Source: Bradyrhizobium sp. YR681 (GTDB lineage: Bacteria; Pseudomonadota; Alphaproteobacteria; Rhizobiales; Xanthobacteraceae). From it: DNA of 60,412 nt. Shown here in pieces: positions 16,385-23,093 of the stretch; position 1 is the first letter of the stretch, and each line of letters opens with the position of its first letter. Made by a program: the position numbers and the translations under genes. The notes beneath the pieces were generated by a model that saw nothing but the letters and a program-made list of their open reading frames with translations, did not search any database and was not told where the DNA came from. Location: the NCBI RefSeq assembly GCF_000282615.1, contig NZ_AKIY01000227.1, forward strand, positions 1 through 60,412. The letters run 5' to 3'.

Positions 16385-17339
16385 CGGCCGCGATTTGCGG
16401 CTGCATGCCCAGCATCTCCCGGACCTTGGCGGGCCAGATGGAAAGATCGGTGCCGTGGGTGTGGAACATGGCGACGGCCAGACGGTCCATGCCGAAGGCG
16501 ACGCAGCCGGTATGGGCGGCCTCGCCATTGGCGTCCTGGATGCCCCAGGTCGTGCCGAAATGCTCGCGGTGATAGTTGAAGCTCATGCAGGCGGTCGGCT
16601 GCTCTTCCGAGCGCAGCGGAATTAGAAGCTCGAACTTGAGCTGCTGCTGCTTCTGGCTGACCGCCTTCATCTGGCCGACGCGTCCGAAGAAGGGATCGCT
16701 GGCATAGTCGACGCGGAAGGTCAGGCCGAGATCGGTCGCGATCTGCTGCGCACGCACCATCCAGCGGTCGCGGAAATCGGACACGTCATCGGGGGTGCCG
16801 ATGCAGACATATTCGCGCATCCGGAACGATTGCAGCCGGTCGAGATGTTTTGACGGCTCGCGGCGGAAGCAGTCGGCGGCGACGTCGAAGCGCAGGCCGC
16901 CCTTCGGCAAAGGCCCGCGGCTCGCCGCAATCGGATAGACCGGATAGCAGGCGGCGGGCGACAGCACGAGGTCGGCGGGCGAGAGCGAGGTGGTCCAGTC
17001 GCCGCCGGCATCGAAGCGGCTCACCGCCGCGTTGATCTCGCGTTCGGTGCCGTGCAGGCCGCAGACGCAGCCGAGCAGGTTCGGGAAGCTCTTGAGATAG
17101 CCGGACTTTTCCAGCTGGGCGCGGCTCATCACCGGCGGAAAGCGCAGCGCTTCGGTGCCGGCCTCGCGATGGCTGGTGATCAGCGCGGCGAGCTTTTCGA
17201 CGACGCCTTCATAGAGCGCGGTGCGGGCATAGACGCCGTCTGCGCCCATGCGGTGGAACAGCTTGTCGGCGAGGTGGTCGAGCGGATCGACGATCTCAGG
17301 CGCGGTCTCGGGCGAATCGGGGAGAACAGCAATGTTCAT
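16359..17339 (-). CDS. Amino acid--[carrier protein] ligase (truncated class II seryl-tRNA synthetase homolog)
   Basis: A 326-residue class II synthetase catalytic core without the N-terminal tRNA-binding arm of seryl-tRNA synthetases. It activates an amino acid with ATP and transfers it to the phosphopantetheine thiol of a carrier protein instead of tRNA. Motif 2 is FRREPS..HLDRLQ (158-170) and motif 3 CVAFGMDRL (279-287). Candidate zinc ligands are C131, E176 and C279, at the positions I recall for the characterised Bradyrhizobium Gly:CP ligase Bll0957, which also supports the MNIAVLPDSP start. The substrate is probably glycine by homology; alanine is possible. AGCAGGA lies upstream. It sits between the flavoprotein and GNAT-like genes, with the carrier protein encoded divergently. 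Confidence 0.92.
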   Translation of the reverse strand: MNIAVLPDSPETAPEIVDPLDHLADKLFHRMGADGVYARTALYEGVVEKLAALITSHREAGTEALRFPPVMSRAQLEKSGYLKSFPNLLGCVCGLHGTEREINAAVSRFDAGGDWTTSLSPADLVLSPAACYPVYPIAASRGPLPKGGLRFDVAADCFRREPSKHLDRLQSFRMREYVCIGTPDDVSDFRDRWMVRAQQIATDLGLTFRVDYASDPFFGRVGQMKAVSQKQQQLKFELLIPLRSEEQPTACMSFNYHREHFGTTWGIQDANGEAAHTGCVAFGMDRLAVAMFHTHGTDLSIWPAKVREMLGMQPQIAADAHGEGWR

Positions 17340-17391
17340 GTTCGATGTCCTGCTATCTGAAATTATTCTTGTTGGCCTCGAAGGCACGTCA

Positions 17392-17439
17392 GTCACGAAG
17401 GTTTTTAGTCGCGAAGGCTCTTAGTCACGAAGGCTTGCC
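17392..17439 (-). repeat. Three tandem 16-bp copies spanning the stop codon of the flavoprotein gene
   Basis: On the plus strand: GTCACGAAGGTTTTTA, GTCGCGAAGGCTCTTA, GTCACGAAGGCTTGCC, with an exact 16-base period. Read on the coding (minus) strand, each copy contains AGCCTTCGTGACTAA or a close variant, i.e. the last codons and stop of the acyl-CoA dehydrogenase-like gene (SLRD-stop). The first copy is coding and the next two are untranslated duplicates between this gene and the ligase. Confidence 0.85.
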
Positions 17440-18638
17440 GGAATGCCGCTCATCAGCGTCGAAGTCGCGGCGTTGGCCAGGATGCGGTCGTTGTTGATCA
17501 TGATCGGCGATGACAGCACGTCGCGCAGGTGACGGCCCATGGTGAACTCGCCGTCATTGCGGTAGCCGGAGAGACCAGCGGTGCGCATCGCGTGCATCAC
17601 GGTCTCGACCGCGAGCTCGGAGGCCTGCACCTTCAGCAGCGTGATCGAGGACTGGAAGTCGAGCGAGCTCAGCGCGCGCTCGTCATGCTCGGCGCGGGCG
17701 AAAGCGTCGAGGTTGGCAGAGATCAGCGCACGCAGCTTTGCCAGCGACATCTTGGCGGCAGTGAAGTGCGCGGCGGCCGGCGGCATCTGGCCGCCGGAGC
17801 TGCGGGCTGCCTTGCGGACGAAGGCCTGCGCGCGGGTGACAGACGCAGCTGCAATGCCGGCCCAGGCCGACGACCAGCACAGATGCGCGAACGGCGTCAT
17901 GGTCTGGGCGTGAATCTTGTCATAGGCCTCGGGGAAGACACGGTCGGCGGGACAATCGACCTTCAGCTCGAAGCCGGTCGAGCAGGTGCCGCGCATGCCG
18001 AGCGTCTCCCAGCCCTGCGTTTGCTTCAGCGAATAATCGTCCTTGGCGAGTGCCAGCAGCACCTGATCGGAGGCGGCAGCCTCGGTGGCGCGGCGGGCGA
18101 TGGTGACGAGGCCGTCGGCCTCGGCGCCGTAGGAGATCACGGTGGCGTCGCGCACCAGCGAGACAGTGTCGCCGGCATGGTCGACCGCGGCCGCGCTGGC
18201 GCGGATGTTGCCTCCGTTCTGGCCTTCGGTGGTGGAGGAGGCGAGCAGCCACTGGTCGCGGGCGACCCGGCGCATCATGGTTTCCATCCAGGGAATGCCG
18301 TGGCCGTGGCGTATCACGCAGGCGACCTTGGTCGTATGCATCGCGTAGATCATCGCGGTCGAGGCGCAGGCGCGTCCGAGCGTGTAGCAGATGTCGGTGA
18401 CGTCGTAAATCGAGGCCCCGAAGCCGCCGAACTCGACCGGGATCATCACGCCGAGCAGTTTCTGCTCGCGCGCGGCGTCGAAAGCCTTGCGGGGAAAGCG
18501 GGCGTCGCGATCGACGCCGTCGGCGTCGGCTGTCGCCACGGTCGCGGTCCGGGCGGCGCGCTCGATCAGGGAAGGCCCCTGCTCGAGGAAGCTCATCTGC
18601 GTTTCGTCGACAGTGAGAACTGCTTCACGCACGTTCAT
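17421..18638 (-). CDS. Acyl-CoA dehydrogenase-like flavoprotein of the carrier-protein ligase cluster
   Basis: A 405-residue protein with the ACAD fold: N-terminal helices (LIERAARTATVATADADGVDRD), LLGVMIPVEFGGFGAS, a middle domain with SSTTEGQNGGNIR in place of the usual TEPGAGSD, and a C-terminal helical domain with YRNDGEFTMGRHLRDVLSSPI. The catalytic base is missing at both known positions: the C-terminal xEGT loop reads INNDRIL, and the alternative helix position (ER in isovaleryl-CoA dehydrogenase) reads FAHLCW. FAD may be retained with a different chemistry, acting on an acyl or aminoacyl group held by the carrier protein (inference). First gene of the minus-strand operon with ligase and GNAT-like protein. 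Confidence 0.88.
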   Translation of the reverse strand: MNVREAVLTVDETQMSFLEQGPSLIERAARTATVATADADGVDRDARFPRKAFDAAREQKLLGVMIPVEFGGFGASIYDVTDICYTLGRACASTAMIYAMHTTKVACVIRHGHGIPWMETMMRRVARDQWLLASSTTEGQNGGNIRASAAAVDHAGDTVSLVRDATVISYGAEADGLVTIARRATEAAASDQVLLALAKDDYSLKQTQGWETLGMRGTCSTGFELKVDCPADRVFPEAYDKIHAQTMTPFAHLCWSSAWAGIAAASVTRAQAFVRKAARSSGGQMPPAAAHFTAAKMSLAKLRALISANLDAFARAEHDERALSSLDFQSSITLLKVQASELAVETVMHAMRTAGLSGYRNDGEFTMGRHLRDVLSSPIMINNDRILANAATSTLMSGIPASLRD

Positions 18639-18995
18639 GCTCGTCCGCCTCCGGTTTGCCGTTCGAGATCGCCGGCATCATTCGCGATGCCGCGTCAGCG
18701 ATCCTCCGGCCATCTTTGCTTGTGAGACGAGGCTACGGATTTAATTCAAATTCGTCGATGAAATAGAGGGTAAACGATCTGCAATTCCAAATGGACAGTT
18801 AAGGTCCGGTTGTTTGCATCGCCGAAAGTCCGGGTGTCGCGTTAGGGATTTGGAAGAAGCCCGAAATCCAGACAATCTGAGTCATCGTTTACTAAGAAAC
18901 GCGAAGTAATGGTGGCGCCCATTGCGGGAACGGCCGGCCGTGCCCATCGTAGCCGGCACCAGTTCCGACCTTTGACAGACATACGGGAATTCGCC
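18639..18995. promoter_or_regulatory. Divergent promoter region between flavoprotein operon and carrier-protein gene
   Basis: A 357-base non-coding stretch, visibly more A+T-rich than its surroundings in 18735-18905 (for example GGATTTAATTCAAATTCG). It must carry the promoters for both divergent units. A 9-base inverted pair, GTAAACGAT (18770-18778) and ATCGTTTAC (18884-18892), and a small CGTTTACTAAGAAACG hairpin are visible, but neither is a convincing operator on its own. No small ORF with a credible ribosome-binding site was found here. Confidence 0.5.
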
Positions 18996-19268
18996 ATGCA
19001 GGCCTTCGATACTGACGTGCGCAATCGCATCATCAAGCTGGTGAAGGGCATTCTCGAACAGAACGCGCTCACCGCCGACGTCACGCCGCAGGCGAAGCTC
19101 GTCGATGTCGGCCTGACCTCGATGGACATGGTCAACCTGATGCTCGGCGTCGAAGCCGAGTTCGACTTCACCATCCCGCAGTCCGAGATCACGCCGGAGA
19201 ATTTCCAGTCCGTCGAAACGCTGGAGCGGATGGTCGCGACCCAGCTGCAGCCCGCGACGGCGGCCTGA
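18996..19268 (+). CDS. Acyl/aminoacyl carrier protein
   Basis: A 90-residue acidic four-helix carrier protein. The phosphopantetheine attachment serine is S42 in VGLTSMDMVNL, followed by the EAEFDFTIP helix II-III region typical of ACPs. Its position opposite the amino acid:carrier protein ligase gene marks it as the cognate acceptor, as in characterised Bradyrhizobium systems, rather than the fatty acid ACP. The N-terminal start MQAFDTDVRNRI is chosen because the frame upstream (an Arg-rich stretch) is not ACP-like. The ribosome-binding site is weak (ACGGGA about 10 bases upstream). No phosphopantetheinyl transferase is nearby, so a general one must activate it. Confidence 0.92.
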   Translation: MQAFDTDVRNRIIKLVKGILEQNALTADVTPQAKLVDVGLTSMDMVNLMLGVEAEFDFTIPQSEITPENFQSVETLERMVATQLQPATAA

Positions 19269-19379
19269 GTTCGGCGCAGGTTTCTTTCAGCCCGGCAAGA
19301 GCGCAGCACCCCGTTTCAAAACCGCCGCAAAACTGGCATAGCTTAACCATGTCGCAGATGGCGGACAGGTGGAGCGGGC

Positions 19380-20255
19380 ATGACGCAGGCGGTATTGGGC
19401 ATCATCGGGGGCTCCGGCATTTACGACCTGCCGGGCCTCGAAGGCGCGCACGAAGAGGTGATCAAGAGCCCCTGGGGAGAGCCGTCGGCGCCGTTGCGTC
19501 GCGGATCCATCGCCGGCCTGCCGATCGTGTTCCTGCCGCGGCATGACAAGGGCCACCGGCTGTCGCCCTCCGACATCAACTATCGCGCCAATATCGACGT
19601 GCTGAAGCGGGCCGGCGTCACCGACCTGATTTCGCTGTCAGCCTGCGGTTCCTTCAAGGAGGAGATGCCGCCCGGCACCTTCGTGCTCGTCGATCAGTTC
19701 GTCGATCGCACCCACAAGCGCGAGAGCTCGTTCTTCGGCCGCGGTTGTGTCGCCCATGTGTCGATGGCGCATCCGGTCTCGCCGCGCCTGCGCATCCATC
19801 TCGCCGCGGCGGCAGAAGCCGAGGGCATCGCGATCGCGCGCGGCGGCACCTATGTCTGCATGGAGGGCCCGCAATTCTCCACCTATGCGGAAAGCATGAC
19901 CTACAAGACGCTGGGCTATTCCGTGATCGGAATGACCAACATGCCCGAGGCAAAACTCGCGCGTGAGGCCGAGATTTGCTACGCCACCGTCGCGATGGTG
20001 ACGGATTTCGATTGCTGGCATCCCGATCATGACGCCGTCACCGTGCAGGACATCATTCGCGTACTGACCTCGAACGCCGACAAGGCCAAGGCGCTGGTGG
20101 CGCGGCTGGCGAAAGACTTCCCCCGCGAGCACGAGCCGTGCCCGATCGGTTCGGACCGTGCGCTCGACACCGCGCTGATCACGGCGCCGGAGGCCCGCGA
20201 TCCCGAGTTGTTGAGGAAGCTCGATGCGGTGGCCGGGCGTATCCTGCGCGGTTGA
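19380..20255 (+). CDS. mtnP: S-methyl-5'-thioadenosine phosphorylase
   Basis: A 291-residue purine nucleoside phosphorylase-family enzyme that splits methylthioadenosine with phosphate into adenine and methylthioribose-1-phosphate. Family signatures are IIGGSGIYDLPGL at the N-terminus, RHDKGHRLSPSDINYRANI, SACGSFKEEMPPG, and MEGPQFSTYAES with IGMTNMPEAKLAREAEICY, the ribose/methylthio pocket; DFDCW is the base-binding Asp region. It precedes mtnA by 18 bases, forming a two-gene salvage operon. Since phosphorolysis is used, no methylthioribose kinase is needed. The ATG is preceded by GGTGGAGCGG. Confidence 0.96.
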   Translation: MTQAVLGIIGGSGIYDLPGLEGAHEEVIKSPWGEPSAPLRRGSIAGLPIVFLPRHDKGHRLSPSDINYRANIDVLKRAGVTDLISLSACGSFKEEMPPGTFVLVDQFVDRTHKRESSFFGRGCVAHVSMAHPVSPRLRIHLAAAAEAEGIAIARGGTYVCMEGPQFSTYAESMTYKTLGYSVIGMTNMPEAKLAREAEICYATVAMVTDFDCWHPDHDAVTVQDIIRVLTSNADKAKALVARLAKDFPREHEPCPIGSDRALDTALITAPEARDPELLRKLDAVAGRILRG

Positions 20256-20273
20256 GACGAAAGGCAGACTGCC

Positions 20274-21383
20274 ATGAAGGTCGACGGCAAGCATTTTCGC
20301 AGCATCTGGCGCGAGCGCGACGGCTGGTCGGTCGGCGCGATCGACCAGCGCCGTTTGCCGCATGAGTTCATCGTTGCCAAGCTGACGTCGTGCGAAGACG
20401 CGGCGGTCGCCATTCGCGACATGCTGGTGCGCGGCGCGCCGCTGATCGGCGCAACCGCGGCCTACGGCATGGCGCTCGCGATGCGTGAGGACCCTTCCGA
20501 CGGCGGCCTGAGACGCGCGTACGAGACCCTGATCGTGACGCGGCCGACCGCGATCAATCTGAAATGGGCGCTGGACGAGATGCGCGTGGCGCTCGCGCCG
20601 ATCGATCCACTGGAGCGGGCGGAAGCCGCCTACGCGCGCGCTGACGAGATCGTCGAGCAGGACGTCGAGATCAACCGCGGCATCGCCGACAACGGCCTGA
20701 AGCTGATCGAGGCGATTGTCGCGGGGAAGAAGCCGGGCGAGACGGTCAATGTGCTGACCCATTGCAATGCCGGCTGGCTCGCCACCGTCGACTGGGGCAC
20801 CGCGACCGCGCCGATCTATCTCGCGCATGAGCGCGGCATCAGGATCCATGTATGGGTCGACGAGACGAGGCCGCGCAATCAGGGCGCCTCGCTCACCGCC
20901 TGGGAGCTCGGCCGTCACGGCGTGGCGCACACCGTGATTCCCGACAACACCGGCGGGCACCTGATGCAGCACGGCATGGTCGATCTCGCCATCGTCGGCA
21001 CCGACCGCGTCGCCGCCAATGGCGACGTCTGCAACAAGATCGGCACTTATCTGAAGGCGCTCGCGGCGCACGACAATAACGTGCCGTTCTACGTCGCGCT
21101 GCCGTCGCCGACGATCGACTTCGCCGTCAATGACGGTATCCGCGATATTCCGATCGAGCAGCGCAGCGGCACGGAAGTCACTGACATGACCGGCCGCACC
21201 GCGGATGGCCGGCTGGAGACAGTGCGCATCGTGCCCGAGGGCTCGCCCGTCGCGAACTACGCGTTCGATGTAACGCCTGCGCGGCTCGTCACCGGCCTCA
21301 TCACCGAGCGCGGCGTGCTCAAGCCGGATCGCGCCTCGCTGGCGGCCGCGTTTCCGGAGCGGATAGCCCCTGCGGCGGAGTAG
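20274..21383 (+). CDS. mtnA: S-methyl-5-thioribose-1-phosphate isomerase
   Basis: A 369-residue eIF2B-like isomerase that converts methylthioribose-1-phosphate to methylthioribulose-1-phosphate, the step after MtnP. Visible family elements are the MLVRGAPLIGATAAYGMALA segment, RPTAINLKWALDEM, LTHCNAGWLATVDWGTA with the catalytic Cys, WVDETRPRNQGA, and IVGTDRVAANGDVCNKIGTY with the catalytic Asp, ending in YAFDVTPARLVTGLITERGV. GAAAGGCAG precedes the ATG. Downstream steps (aldolase or dehydratase) are not in the window, so the fate of the sugar phosphate cannot be judged. Confidence 0.96.
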   Translation: MKVDGKHFRSIWRERDGWSVGAIDQRRLPHEFIVAKLTSCEDAAVAIRDMLVRGAPLIGATAAYGMALAMREDPSDGGLRRAYETLIVTRPTAINLKWALDEMRVALAPIDPLERAEAAYARADEIVEQDVEINRGIADNGLKLIEAIVAGKKPGETVNVLTHCNAGWLATVDWGTATAPIYLAHERGIRIHVWVDETRPRNQGASLTAWELGRHGVAHTVIPDNTGGHLMQHGMVDLAIVGTDRVAANGDVCNKIGTYLKALAAHDNNVPFYVALPSPTIDFAVNDGIRDIPIEQRSGTEVTDMTGRTADGRLETVRIVPEGSPVANYAFDVTPARLVTGLITERGVLKPDRASLAAAFPERIAPAAE

Positions 21384-21388
21384 GCTCT

Positions 21389-21468
21389 CGTAGGGTGGGC
21401 GAAGGCGCGGAAGCGCCGTGCCCACCATCCGCTTGTGGTGGGCACGCTTTCGCTTTGCCCACCCTACG
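21389..21468. repeat. Palindromic intergenic repeat (CGTAGGGTGGGC family)
   Basis: CGTAGGGTGGGCGAAGGCGC pairs with the right arm ending GCTTTGCCCACCCTACG, and the inner GTGCCCACC and GGTGGGCAC pair too. It separates the mtnPA operon from a convergent HAD gene, where it can serve as a two-way transcription end. Confidence 0.88.
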
Positions 21469-21479
21469 GCATTTGCGAA

Positions 21480-22115
21480 CTAGGTCAGCTTCAGCCCCGT
21501 CGCCGCCTCAAGCTCGGCGATCGCTTGCGCGCCGCTGGCCACCTTGATCGTCGTCATGCCCATCTCGCGTGCTGGCTTCAGATTGACGCCGAGGTCGTCG
21601 AGATAGACGCAGTGCTTCGGATCGACCTTCAGCGTCTCGACCATCAGCTGGTAGATGCGCGGGTCGGGCTTGCGCAGGCCGATCTTGGCGGATTCGATGA
21701 CATGGTCGAACAGAACCATCACCTCCGCAACGTAGAGGCTGCGTCCGGTCATGCTGCCGATCGCGTTGGCCGGCAGGTTGTTGGTGATGCAGCCGGTCTT
21801 GAACCTGGCCTTGATGCGCTTCAGCGCCTCGACCATCTCCGGCCGCAGATCGCCCTGGAGCAGCGGCAGCACGTCGCGGCCGCGCACCTCCGCGCCGAGT
21901 GCGCGCGATTCCTCGGCGAAAAGCCTGTCGAACGTCTCGATATCGACCTCGGCCCGCTCGAACTTGGCCCAGGCATTTTCCAGATGGTTGGCAGCATTGG
22001 TGCGCCTGATAATGTCGACGGGCAGGCCGCGTTCCTGCTCGTGCCGCGCGAACGCCTCGAATGGCGAGCTTGTCAGCACGCCGCCAAAATCAAAGATCAC
22101 AGCCTCGATCGCCAC
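21480..22115 (-). CDS. HAD-IA family hydrolase
   Basis: A 211-residue cytosolic phosphatase-like protein. Motif I is FDFGGVLTS: the nucleophile Asp is present but the usual second Asp is replaced by Gly, as in the phosphatase-like domains of soluble epoxide hydrolase and ACAD10. Motif II is TNNLP (ITNNL), motif III the lysine in RKPDPRIYQ, and motif IV the YLDDLGVNLKPAREMG loop. It starts at GTG with AGGGCAGGATA upstream. The substrate is unknown. Proximity to mtnPA raises the thought of sulfur-sugar phosphate salvage, but the two units are convergent and separated by a repeat, so I do not assign it there. Confidence 0.88.
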   Translation of the reverse strand: MAIEAVIFDFGGVLTSSPFEAFARHEQERGLPVDIIRRTNAANHLENAWAKFERAEVDIETFDRLFAEESRALGAEVRGRDVLPLLQGDLRPEMVEALKRIKARFKTGCITNNLPANAIGSMTGRSLYVAEVMVLFDHVIESAKIGLRKPDPRIYQLMVETLKVDPKHCVYLDDLGVNLKPAREMGMTTIKVASGAQAIAELEAATGLKLT

Positions 22116-22218
22116 TATCCTGCCCTCGTCAATTCCTTTTCAAGAGGGCTAGCATGCGCTATCGGCAAGGGCCAGTCTGAAGCAATCCTGGTCGTCACCG
22201 ATGCCGAAGCGTGTTCCC

Positions 22219-22968
22219 ATGAAGAAGCTTGCCATTGCCATCACAGCCGCGCTGCTGCTTGCTACGCCGGCCCATGCGATCGTCGGAGGCGGCACGCCGC
22301 AGGCGGATGGCGTCGCGCGCGCGATCGTCACCATCGTCGGCTCGCGCGGCAATTCCTGCACCGGCAGCTTGATTGCGCCCAGGGTCGTGTTGACGGGCGC
22401 CCACTGCGTGCAGCCTGGCGCGGACTACAAGATCGTCGATCTCGGTGCCGACGGTGCGCCACAATTGCTGAACGTGCGCGCGATCGCGATCCATCCGGAC
22501 TACAAGGTGCAGGCGCATCGCGCCACCGCGGACGTGGCGTTGCTGCAACTGGAAATTCCACTCAAGGGAAAATCGACGGTCGCGGTCGGTGCGCCGAATA
22601 TTCCAGTCCAGGTCGGCGGCCGCTTCGTCATTGCGGGGACCGGCGTCACCGTGCGCGGCGATGGCAGGAGCGGCGGCGCCGTGCGCGTCGCCGGCCTCGT
22701 TGCCACGGGCCAGCCCGGCAACCTTCAAATCCGGCTGGTCGATCCCGTAACCAACGGGGTTCGCGATGGAATCGGTGCCTGTACCGGTGATTCCGGAGGC
22801 CCCGTATTCGAGGACAAGCCGAACGGTCCCGTGCTCGTGGGCGTCATCAGTTGGGCGACAGGGCCGAATGCCAGCGACGGCTGCGGCGGATTGACTGGCG
22901 TCACGCCCCTCACGCTCTATCGCGGCTGGATCTTGCAGACCGCGCGGAGCTGGGGTGCGGCGCTGTAG
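22219..22968 (+). CDS. Secreted S1-family (trypsin-fold) serine protease
   Basis: A 249-residue exported protease. The signal peptide (residues 1-20, ending AHA) is followed immediately by IVGGG, the activated N-terminus of chymotrypsin-fold enzymes, so signal peptidase could generate the active form directly. The catalytic triad is H62 (LTGAHCV), D105 (ADVALLQL) and S192 (TGDSGGP). The primary-pocket position (trypsin Asp189) appears to be Gly186, which argues against Lys/Arg specificity. Two or three disulfides are possible. The start MKKLAIA is preferred over an ATG six codons upstream because it gives a clean signal peptide. Monocistronic, divergent from the HAD gene. Confidence 0.93.
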   Translation: MKKLAIAITAALLLATPAHAIVGGGTPQADGVARAIVTIVGSRGNSCTGSLIAPRVVLTGAHCVQPGADYKIVDLGADGAPQLLNVRAIAIHPDYKVQAHRATADVALLQLEIPLKGKSTVAVGAPNIPVQVGGRFVIAGTGVTVRGDGRSGGAVRVAGLVATGQPGNLQIRLVDPVTNGVRDGIGACTGDSGGPVFEDKPNGPVLVGVISWATGPNASDGCGGLTGVTPLTLYRGWILQTARSWGAAL

Positions 22969-23093
22969 TTTGATCGCGACTTGATCTATGTCATTTTGGT
23001 GCGGAAGCGCGCCGGGCGACCATGCCCGTCGCGGAGGAAACGCGTCGCCCAATCAAGGGCGGCCACAAAAACAAGCAAGGCATAGAAGCAACA

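Noticed and set aside
16385..16528. Upstream extension of the GNAT-like gene into the ligase gene
   Set aside because: The extra 48 residues are Pro/Ser/Arg-rich shadow of the ligase 3' end; the ATG at MPTVKAG or the GTG further down is a better start.
18770..18892. Nine-base inverted pair GTAAACGAT / ATCGTTTAC as two operator sites in the carrier-protein promoter region
   Set aside because: In a stretch of this length a perfect 9-mer inverted pair is expected by chance roughly once in four; without conservation data I do not call it an operator.
18972..18977. TTGACA as a -35 element of the carrier-protein gene
   Set aside because: It ends only 18 bases before the ATG, leaving no room for a -10 element and leader.
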